Program-made: the position numbers and the translations under genes
In this document: piece after piece, positions 12,307 to 24,958 of the stretch
Layout of the letters: every line of letters starts with the position of its first letter
Position numbering within the stretch: position 1 is the first letter of the stretch
The notes under the pieces: model-generated
What the model saw: the letters and a program-made list of their open reading frames with translations, nothing else
Databases searched by the model: none
What the model was told of the DNA's origin: nothing
Assembly (NCBI GenBank): GCA_945643635.1
Contig: CALZFC010000270.1
Location: 2,597,501 to 2,661,500, forward strand
From: Allodiplogaster sudhausi
Lineage: Eukaryota > Nematoda > Chromadorea > Rhabditida > Diplogasteridae
DNA: 64,000 nucleotides
Direction of reading: 5' to 3'

Positions 12307-15300
12307 AACCAACCTTAACGCCTGTTACTTTTTCGCTCGTTTCCAGGCCTAATTCGTTTGATTTACAAGATCGATGTTGGTCTTACAATGAACTTTGACC
12401 ATGTTATACTTTTTTTGAGAAGTAAACTGATGAAATCAACGCTGTTATTGCTAATAGAATATTGGATAGAATGTACAATAGATTTTTGCACGGGAATTCT
12501 GTTTTTTCTTCTTCATAGTTTTACTCTACATGAAAGTTGGACACTGAGAGGGGGGGGGGGTTGCATTATAATTCATTGCATATATTAATCACTGTTAGCT
12601 ATGCACCCAGTGCTCAGAACTTCAACAACTGCGTTGTCTTGCAAAATATGCTATTCTTGTGCAAAGAATTTCATCAATTTATAGCGACTGGTAAAGGGAA
12701 TCCGAAGAGGCGAAAGTCGAAGTAAGCAAGTTGAACGAGCTGACGGAGTAATCTGGGTTCTTCGAGAATGTGCTGGCGGATCTGAGCAGGTGATGTGGGA
12801 TGACTAAACCTTCCCCAATATCATTCGAACCCTCTCTGCAGACTCGCTCCCTTTCGTTGCGTGAACAGGTCGATTCTCGGCAAATGATCTCATTATCTCC
12901 TGCATTATCTTCATATTACCATGAACTTTCACTGTGACAATGAAAGTTTTTTTTCTGTGACATTGAAAGTTATTCACTGTGACATTGAAAGTTATTCTGT
13001 GACATTGGAAGTTATCGATAGAGCAACACTAACTTCCCTTTGATCCCTCTTTACATCAACCTTTTCCAAAGCCTCTGAGATGGGTTCCATCATACGGCTC
13101 TGAGAATAAGAAATGAAATTGTTTAATCTAAAGGATTCCTCTCATTGTCAGCAAACAAGCCTTATTGGTGTCTTCTGAGTCGTATTTTATAATCGTGTAG
13201 TCTGCATAGTGTTCTCGAAAGTCACAGTGCCTGAAGAAGAAAGAATATATTGCATAGTGCATTGCGTACTGAAGTGACCAATTCTGTGGGAAGACATTTC
13301 TGTCCTCATATCTTGTCTCAAAGGATGTAGAATTGCGAGAGAAGAGCAAGGCTCTGGAGAGCGCAGTGGAGAGGAAGCAGGAGACATTTCCTCGCTCGCA
13401 GTCATAGCAGCGGCCCTCTCTGAACATGGGCCGAGGCCCCATTTCTTTACCAGAAGTGGACCGGAAATGGACTGAAGATGGACTAAATATGGGCCAAAGA
13501 TGGACCAAAGATGGACCAGAGAGATGGCCAACCGCAAGCACTTATCAGCGTATCCAGAGACAAATCTATCGAGAGGGTTGCGCACGATGGTGAGATCTAG
13601 AGGGGCTAGATGAAGAGTGCCATTCTCTTGCATGGAAGAGACACTGGCAACAGCCTCGTCCCACGACGCAAACTCATTCTTTCCTTCACAAGCTCTACAA
13701 TGCAAGTAGTTGTTTTCTATTGTCAGATACAATGAACTGAATTTTGGTCATGGACCGCGTGGCGAATTCGTCCGTTGTGACACTTCGATTGGCTGCTCTG
13801 AATGCAAGAGGATCACGAAGGAAGCAAGTGACGCCCGTCAGGGCGGTCGACAGAGACTTCTGGATGGCGCAGACCATCAGAGGATACGAAGGAGCGGATG
13901 ACTCAAAGGAGACGACCGTCTTTCGGGGACATTGGGGGTCAGGGCCGGATATTGTCGGCTCCCAGCCATCCCCGGCCTTCCCTTTCCACTCACTCACTCA
14001 CCCGGTACAACGATGGGAGCGACATGAATGGTGGTGGGCAGAGTGAATCCGCTGCGATCTCCTCGCAGACTCTCGCGAAGTCGGCAGAGTACTCTACAAA
14101 TATATATATATATATATATATATATCATAAGCTTTTCTCTCTAAATGTTCACCAACCTTGTTTGAGAGAAGGGACTGGAGAATATAGAACGAGACGGAGA
14201 TGGTGAACAGGAGTTGGAGAATATTTTTTTTTAAAGTTTTCAAGTTTCCACTGACATGGAAAAGGGTACTGTCGATTTGTCAGACCCATCTTAATTTTGG
14301 GTCTCCCCAAAGCGCTAACCTACCATGGTTTTGAGTAAGATTTAGGGGAAGGAACAGCTAACCCACTCTGGTTTCCTGGCACAATACCTCACATTACCCA
14401 ACCTGTTCTTCTGGGTTCTCGACAGGGGCTTTTATTCCCTGCCTACAGATAGTCATGTTTTTTTTAATCATTGTAGACTTATAATTGAAAAAATGAGTTG
14501 TTGAAATAAATCATATAAAAAATTAAGTGGACAGAAAAATGTGATTTTCCTTTTCAGCGAGAGGAATCGGATTTGCAACGTGAGCTCAGAGCACTCATTG
14601 CTGAAGAAGATGCCGTTGACCGGGAGCTGCTGGCGGAGAAGAGGAAACTCGAGCAGACGAGTGAGAGGGAAAAGAAGGCGTGGGCTACGATAAGGGACAT
14701 GCATGCGTGAGTTTTATTATTATAATTATAATTATTAGTTTTATTTTTTTTATTAAATTAATATGTGCTATTGAGAAATATTTCGATTTGACTGTTTTGA
14801 TCAAAATTTGAATTTTTAAGCTGAACTTTCATCAATTTATAATTTGTTTATGGTGGTTTTGAGCTCATGTGAATTAGAAACCGTGGTTTTCTGAAGTTAT
14901 ACGCAGAACTGTGCTCTGTCTTTTCACTTGTTGTTTTATTCCTAAAATATTAGTTTAACTAATTGTTCTGACAACGACAAGGGGAATAATGTGGATGGTA
15001 TCTCATGCTTTTCTTTAAAATGTAAGTAAGCATGAGATAGTTTTGTGAATAAATTGGCATCAGATACGGAAACGTAGTTTATTTTTTGAGAGAGAGAGAG
15101 AGAGAGAGATGTTTTTTAGGGAGATCGTGGAGAACGACGAGAAAACGAGAAGAGTGAACGCAGAGATTCGCTACATTGACATGCAGCTGAGAAAGCTGGC
15201 GAGGACCAGCGTTTTGAGTAAGGGTTCATTTTGATTTCTCTTTTTTAAACCTCTAATTCCTGTTTAATCGATCCTCTTATAATTTATTAGGAAAAAAATA

Positions 15301-17443
15301 TCCCAAGGTGTCGCGTATTTTAGTTTGTACTTGATCAGCGTATTAAATGTCCTCTCACTTCGAATTCATTCGGAAGTGATCAACCACCAAAAAGCCTCGT
15401 TTATCGGACAATATGCCCCGAAAATCGGGCTGTTTTGAGTGTTTTTAGGCAATTTTAGGAAGGTTTCTCAGTCTACCAGATATATTTTTCGGAAGGGTCC
15501 ATGAGAAAAGTGAGACTTATTTAAATTAAAAGAGACAAAACAGGAATTCTATTGTAACCGTTTTCAGGTCTCTGCTTCGGCATCGAACTCAAGTCATCCG
15601 GGCAAGGGCAGCAGCCGTACGCTCTCATCAATGGATTTAGGTTCTTTTATTTTATTTTTTAAAAACGATAAAATATTAAAATATAAACAGTTATTTAACA
15701 AAAGATTCTGAAAAAGAGGAAAGTGTTTACTGCCAAACAAGGAAGTAGCCTTGTTTAGATTAGCGCGCCTGCCCAATCTCTCCGTGGACTGGACAGAGTT
15801 GAATGCTGCCCTCGGGCAGACATGTCTTCTTGTTGATGTAAGTTTTTATCAAGTGTAGTAAAATTACTGTACTTTATATGCACAGTTTTCAAGGAGTTAA
15901 CAAGATTTCTCTCTTATTCCATTTTCCAAAAAGCTCATTGTCTCCAGAAATACATGATATTAATTGGAAATTTGTGTTTGAGACATTGCTAGATTTTATT
16001 TTAAATATATAATAATTGTTTAAAAAAATAGTAAGAAAAAATGCTGTCGAATTTCTTCATTTCTCACAGATTCTGATGCAACGAGTGGGCGTCTCCCTTC
16101 CCGAGGTCACTCTCATGCCACTCGGAAGCACGAGCAGCGTGCGCGTCCGTCGAGGAGCGGCGACCAAGGAGTACCCACTGTTGGTTTGGGGGGGGGAATT
16201 CTAGTACCCACTGTTGGTTTTTGGGGCATTCTAGTACCCACTGTTGGTTTTTGGGGCATTCTAGTACCCATTGTTGGTTTTAGGGGCATTCTAGTACCCA
16301 TTGTTGGTTTTAGGGGCATTCTAGTACCCACTGTTGGTTTTTGGGGCATTCTAGTACCCATTGTTGGTTTTTGCGGCATTCTAGTACCCATTGTTGGTTT
16401 TAAGGGCATTCTAGTACCCACTGTTAGTCTTTTCTAACTTCGTTGGGTCCTTCAAGCACCAACTGTTAGTTTCCTTACCCTTGTGTCGTTCTGGTATCCA
16501 CTGTTGGTTTCCAACTTCTTGGGATCATTCAAGTGCCCACTTTTGTTTCTCCTTCGTTGGGTATTGTAGGTAATAATACCGTAGCTGTTTGTAAATATTA
16601 AAACAAATTGGAGCATATAGCCAACTGTTTGTTATGTGATGAAGATGATTTTTTTTCATAAAATATTTTAACTGTAATTAAAAATATAAGTGAAATAATT
16701 TATGAGGGAACACAATTTACTTGCAGGTTTTCATCCGGGAGCTGGCGTCCCTTCGGGAATCGAAATGTGGATGGTGGCCTGTGTGCTCTGCTTGAATGCG
16801 TCGCTGCATTGCTCAAAGCGATTTCGGTTAGTTAATACCCACTTCCCCTCTCTTATATTTCCTTATATAAAACATCATTTGATCTATAAGAGTTCCCCGG
16901 GCAATAAACATAATTTGGTGGGGTATATATTTTTACTCATCCCAGTTAAGAGCCTTCAAATAATTTGTCGATATAAAAAATGTCTTGGTTGCGCGATTAA
17001 AACAAGATATGCGTGAAAGGTTTTTTTTTTAAATAAAAATTGAAACAGAGGATATTAGGCAATTAAAGGTCTATTATTTGTACTTACTAAAACACAGGTG
17101 TACGATTTTTTAAAGCATCTAAATGCGTTACTTTAAATAGTGATTTTGTTTCAAATTCATAGAACAAGATCTGAATGGCTAAGCTATTTCAGATGTCGTC
17201 GTGCCCCATGAATTCATGCATTCTCGCCGTCTTGCATTCATTAACTTTTTAACCTCATTCACTTGGTCCCCTCTTGTGAAGCTTCTTTTTTAGCCCCTCT
17301 CTCAATGATGGGATAACTAGCGCAAAAGAATGAACAGACGCGAATTAACTGATTTATGACTTTTGTGACTGTTTTCTTCTCTAGTGCATCCTATTTTTCC
17401 TCATTGTCTCTTTCGCTCTCTTCGTCTCTTCTCTCTCTCTCCT

Positions 17444-17476
<33 letters not shown>

Positions 17477-17861
17477 GCTGTCTAACTAGCAATCTTGCAT
17501 CCTTGTCCGCGTTTCGAAAGCGAAAAGTCAGAGACGTGTAGAGAGTATGGTAAACGATTAGACATTGTGGCTTGGCCCTGCTCTACTTTCTGCCTGGGCC
17601 TCTTGTATTTTGTAGCGAAAGATCAGTCTTGTTTGTAGTATGTTGTTCTAGAGAGGCGGGTTGAAGGGGGGAGAGAGATTTAGACGGAGATAGAGACACA
17701 GACCGACAGAGAAATGTACCCTGAGCTGTAAGCGAGAATGGCATGGGCGAGAGAAGAGAGAAACAGAGAGAGAGAGAGAGAGAAAGATGGAGAGAGCTAC
17801 GGAGTGCATACATCGGGCACTCGTTCCATCTTGTTTGTTTGCAAGAGCTTTCCGGAGCTCT

Positions 17862-17903
<42 letters not shown>

Positions 17904-18569
17904 GCGAGATAAAAATGGAAAGAAACGTTGCGAAAGCGATGGTGGCAAGTGAGAGAAGGAAGGAGCAGAGGAAAGACTAATCTTATTCTGATCTTTGCTT
18001 CGTCCCATAAACAAATGGATATTAAAACTTTCTCCCGCGCACCGAAATTGCCATTTCTAGACGGGAATACGGTGTCTTATTTATTGAATTTAGATTAGTG
18101 ATAAGCACAAGAAGCATAATCTTAGACAGAGGATATCCAGGATGTGCACATTGAAACACAAAAAAATATCGAGACGCTAAGCGTGATAACAAACTATAAA
18201 AGTACTCAAAAAAAAACAGAAAAAAAAAGTTAATTTAGGAAGCTACTGAAGAGAAGGGAGTGCCAATCCCGTTCCCGCATCGAATCAAGGGAGACAAGCT
18301 GGTGGAGAACGACATGGAGTACTCGGTAGGGCAATTGTGTGTTCTATCCGTAGGACAGTTATGTTCTTTTATACTATTGTTTTCATTGTTGTAATTATAT
18401 AAAACAATAAAAAAAAAGACTTTAAAAAACAAAGCAAATTGGAAGTATTTATCCCGTTCAGGTGAAAATGCAGTTCAACGCAGAGGAGCGATGGTCGAAG
18501 GCGATGAGATGTCTTCTCTTGAATCTTAAATGGGCCATCGCTATAGTTAGAAAACCAGACGAGCAGTAG
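7186..18569 (+). CDS. bec-1: Beclin-1 (Atg6/BEC-1) orthologue
   Basis: Beclin is the scaffold of the class III PI3-kinase (VPS34) complex in autophagy and endocytosis. Thirteen exons join in phase to a 445-aa model: 7186-7286, 7430-7538, 7876-8046, 8634-8728, 9229-9286, 14558-14706, 15120-15217, 15568-15640, 15759-15837, 16070-16179, 16727-16826, 18239-18325 and 18462-18569 (TAG 18567). Seen: an N-terminal CxxC (KCMNC, about residue 45); [17 protein letters not shown], the segment before the coiled coil; a charged coiled coil over exons 5-7; then the evolutionarily conserved domain with [31 protein letters not shown] and NLKWAIAI close to the C-terminus. Human beclin is 450 aa. No clear BH3 was found; an exon-like segment near 7710-7780 (ADSFT) does not fit the phases. 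Two introns start with splice-site minisatellites. The 9287-14557 intron contains an antisense gene. Confidence 0.88.
9279..9384. repeat. About 20-bp repeat of the bec-1 exon 5 splice donor
   Basis: The exon end AGCTCAAG|GTAATT is followed by AGCTCAGG|GTAATC, AGCTCAAG|GTAATA, AGTTCAGG|GTAATA and AGCTCGAG|GTAAAA at about 20-bp spacing, and then a decayed AGCTCCAAGTAG. Each of the first five copies is a consensus-like donor. The repeat begins inside the coding exon. Confidence 0.8.
9850..12330. repeat. Cluster of (CT)n microsatellites inside a bec-1 intron
   Basis: CT arrays lie at about 9877-9930, 10255-10290, 10640-10680, 11035-11095, 11655-11705, 11970-12015 and 12268-12305, with an opposite-strand GA block at 11315-11460. 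Two short coding-like stretches sit between them (11117-11224 and 11510-11620), but I could not place them in a gene. The remaining intron sequence shows nothing else supportable. Confidence 0.6.
12674..14093 (-). CDS. Sulfotransfer_2-type carbohydrate sulfotransferase, nested in bec-1 intron
   Basis: This family transfers sulfate from PAPS to glycans in the Golgi. Minus-strand exons in order: 14002-14093, 13738-13919, 13533-13694, 13270-13419, 13128-13230, 13061-13099, 12810-12899 and 12674-12781 (TGA). Seen: the 5-prime PAPS loop AIQKSLST, the 3-prime phosphate-binding motif [12 protein letters not shown] ending in DKC, the Cys motif [12 protein letters not shown], then FPQNWS, DYTIIKY, and a C-terminal [12 protein letters not shown] that fits nematode members. 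Several introns are only 40-50 bp. The 5-prime exon with the expected membrane anchor was not found. The fifth exon has no good donor and meets TAG at 13128, so its link to the sixth exon is unresolved; the gene may be broken there. Confidence 0.72.
12905..13016. repeat. About 21-bp tandem repeat in sulfotransferase intron
   Basis: Four imperfect copies of CTGTGACATTGAAAGTTATT lie in the intron between the sixth and seventh sulfotransferase exons. They do not overlap a splice site. Confidence 0.7.
13440..13535. repeat. 11-12-bp repeat abutting the sulfotransferase exon 3 donor
   Basis: Read on the minus strand, the donor TTGCG|GTTGGCCATCT is followed by about seven copies of a unit near GGTCCATCTTT. 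They fill almost the whole intron up to the acceptor at 13420. Confidence 0.7.
14099..14127. repeat. (TA)n array
   Basis: About 13 TA repeats lie immediately upstream (on the minus strand) of the first recognised sulfotransferase exon. Confidence 0.8.
16171..16436. repeat. 30-bp minisatellite spanning a bec-1 exon/intron junction
   Basis: The unit is GTACCCACTGTTGGTTTTTG followed by GGGCATTCTA and is present in about 8.5 near-identical copies; the copies decay further to about 16570. The first copy lies across the end of the bec-1 exon ending at 16179: the phase-consistent donor is CCCACT|GTTGGT. Every copy therefore repeats exon end plus donor. Reading through the exon meets TAG at the end of the first unit. 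Confidence 0.85.
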
Positions 18570-18617
18570 TGGCTCTGGAAAGAGCTAGAGTTGGGGAAAG
18601 GATGAGGTAGAGAGAAG

Positions 18618-18661
<44 letters not shown>

Positions 18662-19290
18662 TGTCGATGAGAGACCTGTAGAGAAAGCGAGAAAGATGAG
18701 AGAGAAAGAGCAACGGATGGAGAGAGAGGGAAAAACGTTGCCACCAATAGTGCCAATTGTTATTATTTCACTGTAGTTACTTACCTTGTCTAGGTGGTCG
18801 ATTCACTGTATACATATTGTAAACAGAGTTCGAATATGAGGTGAGAATGAGCAAGTTATCTCTTTTGGGGTCAATATATGATTAGAGTTGATCTACGTTT
18901 TCCTCACGATCACTGTACATGTTTTTTCGTCTACATGTTACCTCAATTATTATTCCAAATTATTATTTTTAATCATATCGCTCTTATTTGGCCGTTGAAT
19001 GCCACCATGTGAAACAATTATGTCCTCAAGCTTATTCCTCCTCATTCTTTTAATATGTTGAAAATGCTTTATTTTAGCGATGAAGATGCATAAACTGTGA
19101 GATTAAAGAGAAAGAAAAAGTTTCATTTAACAATATTGGGTTTATGATGCCCATGACTCTTTGAGTCTTACCTGCTTTAAATTACTATTCCCGGTTGTAT
19201 TTGTATTATTTATTCTATTTAATTTACTTATTTTTTTAATATTAATTCTTGATGAAAAAAAGAAAATAAGTAGTTTTTTTTTCTTTGCAG
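18570..19290. other. bec-1/skn-1 intergenic region
   Basis: About 720 bp separate the bec-1 stop from the first recognised skn-1 exon. It holds a (GA)n block at about 18615-18665 and otherwise AT-rich DNA. An unrecognised 5-prime skn-1 exon with the start codon should lie here or further upstream. The spacing and orientation are compatible with an operon, but no trans-splice site can be proven from sequence. Confidence 0.5.
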
Positions 19291-21222
19291 GCTATTCAAT
19301 CGATTGTGTGCCAAACGGATCTCTCTGTGATTCTCCCGCCTTTCTCAACCCCCCGCGCAGCACTTTCAACGGCCTCGGGTAGTCTTTCTGTACTCCACTC
19401 GCCACTCAGATGGTCTCTCGTGAAGACCGTAAGTTTCCTTTCTTTCTCTCTCTCTATCTCTCTCTCTCTCTCCTCTCTCTCCACTCTCTCTCTCTCTCTT
19501 CTCTTTCATTTTGGTCCAGACGTACTTATCGCTGATCTTTCACGCGATTATCAATCGTGAAAAGGCCTTATCTGGTTCGCTGAAGCCCCCCCCCTTCACG
19601 AGCCCGGAATGTTATCAATAAAAGTGCGCATTCACTCAGGAGGGCTGTTATCAGCGCTTTGTTTGGAATTATGTGTGTATGGGGAGAGAGAGAGAGGGAG
19701 ATGGAAAGAGAGGAACAAAGACAGAAAGATAATCTATCACGTGACAGAGCGCTGAAGTGTTTGCCAGAGCACCAGCCGGGTACAGAAAGTGTAGCCAGGT
19801 ACAGTGTTCAGAGATCGAAAGGCATTTGAATGGAATTATACCATTTAAAAAAAGATGAAAGGACTTGGTTGTCAGGAATCTGGGTCTGTGCAGAGGATTA
19901 TTTCTCAATCTGTCCTTGAATTGTAATATGATAATATGCACGTAAGGAGATTTCCCCCCTTACCAGTCTCCTATTTCTTTATCATATATAGATCATGACC
20001 GATTAGAACTATGAATAGTGTCGAGAAAAGACATTAAAATAAAAATAAATAAATTTATAAAATAAAAATATTCTTTTTTTTTGTAGGCAATCGTGAGCGA
20101 CGCCGCTGTCGCCCGCCGCGCACCTCTTCGAATCGCTCGGCAAGGAACTCATCTCTGGAGAGTCTTGACTCTTATCCGCCTACTCGCAGTCCGTCTCCAG
20201 TCAAGGTAGAGAGAGAGAGAGAGAAGGAAAGAGAAAGAGAGAGATAACGAGAAAGCGAGAGAGAGAGCGATAGAGAGAGAGAGAGATAACGAGAAAGAGA
20301 AGTAGAGAGTGGTAGAGGAAGCTTAATCTGGAACTTGGTTGCCCTCATATCTTTAATGAGGTCACGATATAGGTATTTTGTGTGATTTTACTATTATTTT
20401 CATCGCAAATAAATGCCATTTGCCAGAAATCCGTGCGGGGCGAAGAGAACTGGCCCTTCTGGTGGCTGGGCGCAGCTGCAGCACTCGCCGTAGTCGTTAC
20501 CGCCGCGCCCTCTCCCGCCACGCTTCTCCTGACTCCTACCGTAATCCCGTCGACGGATTACGGTAACACCAAGTTCTTCGCACCCCCTCTGCAGTCCTCG
20601 CTGCTGCAGAAGGAAAAGGCAAAGGAACACGAGACACTCTGGAACAGCAGGGCCTTGCAACAAAGTTGGCACAACATTTTGGGCCTTTTTCCTGCCCTCT
20701 CCACCCATTTTCACCCGATGGAAAAGAAGTGGAAACGTTTCGAAATAGGCAGATTACTCGAGAAAGGCCACTTGAGCTGTGTTTTTGTCTGGCCAAGTCT
20801 GTTCTTCTGCTCTTCTGCTCCTGCTCCGTTTGAATCCATCTCGTTCTCTCAAGGGATTCGCACCCTCTCTCTCTCTCTCGCGCTCTCTCTCGCTCTCTCT
20901 CTCTCTCTTTCTCTTTCTCTCTCTCTCTCTCTCACTCTGTCACCCCCCCCCCCTTCTCTAGGTTGTATACAGAATTTCAAGAGCAGAACAGGCGCTGTCT
21001 GTGAACAAAATTCCGAGAAGTCGTTATTGTTGTAGAAGTATTGTGTTCTTTCCGTTCCCTTTCCCCCTTTTTGTCTGGGGATATTTTGTAGTCGATTGTG
21101 AAATGGCTTCCCATGGTGCTCCCCCCGTATACTTTGAATTCAACCCCTCACTTTTTTTTTTAAATGCAGTAAGACACTTTATTCCTTGCGTTCAAAGTTG
21201 TTTCGATGTTCCAATTTCACTC

Positions 21223-21266
<44 letters not shown>

Positions 21267-22102
21267 ATTTCGTTGTCCCCTCTGCAACCCCACTGCTGCC
21301 CAACACACAACCACCAACCCAAGCTCCGCCTCTTCGTCCTATTCTTTTTGCGCTAACTCCCCCCTCTCTCTCCCGAGCAGCGTAGGCAACTTGATCTCAC
21401 TTTCTCGCACGCGATTTCGTAACAGCAAAAATTGTCTATTTCACATTTAACTAACTTTGTTAAAAAAATCAATTTCTTGAAAAACTATTGAGAAGTATTT
21501 TGTCCCTTTGATTAAACAAAAAAATAATAGAATTAAAAAAAAATTGAAGCCAATTCCATTCCCGAAGCCTTTCATTATATCGAGCGCATCGGGTAAATAA
21601 TTAGTGCCCCCTACTCTATCGACCTATTTTTCGATCTTTTCCTCTTGTGATGCTTTCTAGGAATCGGAGGGGGAAACAGAATGGAGAAGTAGTGAAAGCG
21701 AAATGTCTTCTGCAAGAAAATCCCATTTCTATTCTCGTTTTATTGGCTACTTTCATTGAGAATGAATTAAATTTGAAGAATATATGAGCAAAAAATGAGG
21801 AAAAAGGCTCCCCGCCTTTGGCTATACGGAAAATAATTTCTGGTTAGCTATAGTGCTTGCCCCATGCCATAAATGTCTCACGTCCTTTATTTACAATTCA
21901 TGCCACATGTGAAGGGCACGAGAGGCGCGTCTTCTTCTTTTCACTCACTTCCTGCTCGTCCCCCCCCTTTCCCTCCTTCTTTCCTGACGAAAAGTTTTGT
22001 TGTGTACTCTTTCGGTACGAGTATTCCTTGTTCCGTTTGTCTTTGTCTGGCGTTGTGCATTTGTCTACCCTTTTTCTTATCTTTGTACCCTCTCTCTATC
22101 TA

Positions 22103-22139
<37 letters not shown>

Positions 22140-24916
22140 CTTCCTGTCTCTTTCTGTCTCTCTCTGTCTCCGATCTCTAAATCTCTTCCAACACCACGCT
22201 CTTTTCTATTTAATCGCACTCCCCTCTTAGCCACCTTCCCAAGATATGTGATGTTTCACTGTCCCTTCGCAACGGCGCGGTATACACGAAAGAGCTGAAC
22301 GAGAGAGTGTGAGTGAATGAGAGAGCACAGAGACAGAAAGAGAGGCGATGAGAGGGAGCGAGAGAAAGATAGAAAGAAAGAAAAAAAGGTTAGAGAAAAA
22401 TGGGAGGTGCTACGAAGAGCGCGGAATCGTTGTGTGATCCTTGTGACTTTGGCTACTCCGTAGCCAAGAAACGGAGCACGAAAATTAGGTTTTAACGTGC
22501 TCGTTCTATTTTCTACTAGACAAATAGATTTTTTTTTCAAGTCTGTTGACCATATACTTGTTCAGATCTTTTTGTTGATTTGTGCTCCTGTGACTCTGGA
22601 GATGGAAGGAATTCTTTTCTACTTATGTTTCGCAACTTTGGTGCTTTAGACAAGTCAACGCGAGTTGTACCTTTAGCTTGAATACTGTAGAGGAATCCTA
22701 CCGTATTCTGTGATCTCATGACAGTATCAATCCATCAAAGATAGCGACTTTTTGCTTTGTTAGAAGCACTCTCCTTCTCTCTCTCTCTCTCTGTCTCTAT
22801 CTCTTGCTCGCACTCTTGCTTCTCACATGCAGTTTGGACCCTGAAGCGAGAATGCTTTGTTTTGCCTAGGTTCTGGTTCTAAGAGAGGCCTAACGATAAG
22901 CTGCCTAGAATGGAGTGTTGTATACAAAAACGGTTTTGGAAGATAAGAGGAACTTGCGGCGGCATTATGCAATGATCTTCACTTGTTTTGTCATCTCACA
23001 CGTGCTCTATTGTTTCGTGCTGATTAGCTGATTAGCTTGGTCTAATCATTCCCGCGCTTTCCTTCCTCGAGAAGAAAGAATAGAGCATAGCAGACCGAGC
23101 CTTCCTTCAGCAGACCGAGCCTTCCTTCTTCTTTCTTCATCATTGGTTATCGATTGATTTCTATCTAATCCAACGCCAAGGCTTGGAGTAACGAAGTGGA
23201 AAAAGAGAGTACTGATAAGAAAGGGGCTTCCACGTAAAGAAAGGGTGAAATGCTGCTCTCCTTACCGTCTTTCTCCCTTACAACTTTCTTTCTCCAGTAT
23301 TCGTATTTATAGTGAAATATCGAAGAGAAATTTTCATTTATTTTCATGTGTAAAATGTATTTTTGCTTTGATTACCCGTAAAACCTGTTTGGTGTGTTTT
23401 ATTCTCAAAAAATGTTGGGAGAAAACCACGATTTTTGCGAGATATTTGATCGATATGTTATATTTGCAGGATCAGCAGACATGATTTTCGAGCCAAACTT
23501 TGACGATGAACACTTCTTTGATGCGTTCAAGATGCGACCGAGGAACCGTGGCGGGCTTCGGTGGGTTACTTTATTTATTTTTAAATATCTTTTTTTTTAT
23601 TTCGTTTAAAATATGTTTATTTATTGTTTTATATGAGAGTGTTGATTCTATTTTGCTTTGAACAATAGGCGTATTTTTATGATATGGATTAAATTTTATT
23701 TGCAAAAAAGGGGAAATAATAATTGTCATTGATTGTAGCTATCGTGACGAGGAGACCATGATTCGCCTGGCCGTGCAGTACGCAGCCGGCCAGCGTGTCT
23801 CTGCCTTCCCTGTTCTGGTCTCGGATCGTCCTCGCATTGGCACAGTACGGTGGTTACAGTATCACCATGGCTACAGTAACCTTATGTCTACAGTATCCCT
23901 ATAGCTTCAGTAACCTCTAAGCTTACTGGCTACATGTAGCCTTGTTTATCATTCAAAACTGAGACATTATTTACTATTTAAACTATATACTTCAGCCTTC
24001 TTCAACCGCTGGCACGACTACAAGTGGAATAGGAGGAGGGGGCAACAATGGAGGTACTGGAGGAGCCGGCGGCCTCTCTCTCTCCCAGACGCCATCCTCT
24101 AACAGAAGAAGCGAACCAACACTCGAGGTTAGCACAGACCCCCTTCAGAATCCTCATTTTCTATGCTGCACTCTAAAAGAATAAATGGTAGGGCATGACC
24201 CCCTTACTCTATTTCACTGCCTGAAAAATAGCCCCCTTATAAGAAGGACCAGTCGCGGCATCACAGAGATAGCAGAGACCAAGGTTTCTCTCCGAGTAAG
24301 AATGATGTATATCAAGAAATTGGAGTAGTTAGTGGCCTCTTGAAAAATCATTCAGTCATTCATTCTACATTGTATGCCTTGGCTGTTTGTCTCTGTCTGT
24401 CTCTCTGTCTCTCTCCCTCTCGCTCTCTCTTAGTCACTCCAAACCTAATCAGGAGATAGCTGCACAAGCTCCATTGCTGCCCGTACGTCACTTTTAGTGC
24501 TGCCATCTGCGGTTATCGGTTGCCTGTCCACCCACTCGCTATTCATTCTTTGTCTGTCTCTCTCTCTCTCACTCTCTCTCTCTCACTCTCTGTCTCTCTC
24601 TCTCCCTCTATCTCTCTCACTCTCACTCTCACTCTCTTTCTCTCTCTCACTCTCTCTCTCACTCTCTGTCTCTCTCCCTCTATCTCGCTCGCTCTCTCAG
24701 CTTCACCACACGATTGCCTACAGTCTTCCCTGTGGACAAGGCACCGAACATTTGCCTGTCTGCCTCCTCCTCCTCCCCTGCTTATCTCTTATTGCTTTCT
24801 GGCCGACGCGCGCGCGTCATTCGTAAGGAGATCGCGCGTCGCCTCCCTGATTTTCCTTGTCAATCTGCAAGAAGGCGTTCAAAGACTTCCTGATAATATC
24901 TCTCTCTCTCTCTCTG

Positions 24917-24958
<42 letters not shown>

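Noticed and set aside
16113..16437. Repetitive frames with ILVPTVGFW or MGTRMP periods
   Set aside because: The 30-bp minisatellite has no stop in these frames; the bec-1 phase shows the repeat is intronic.
20382..21035. 217-codon + strand frame with Ser/Leu tail
   Set aside because: It uses a different frame from the skn-1 anchor exon, runs into a CT array, and has no splice support.
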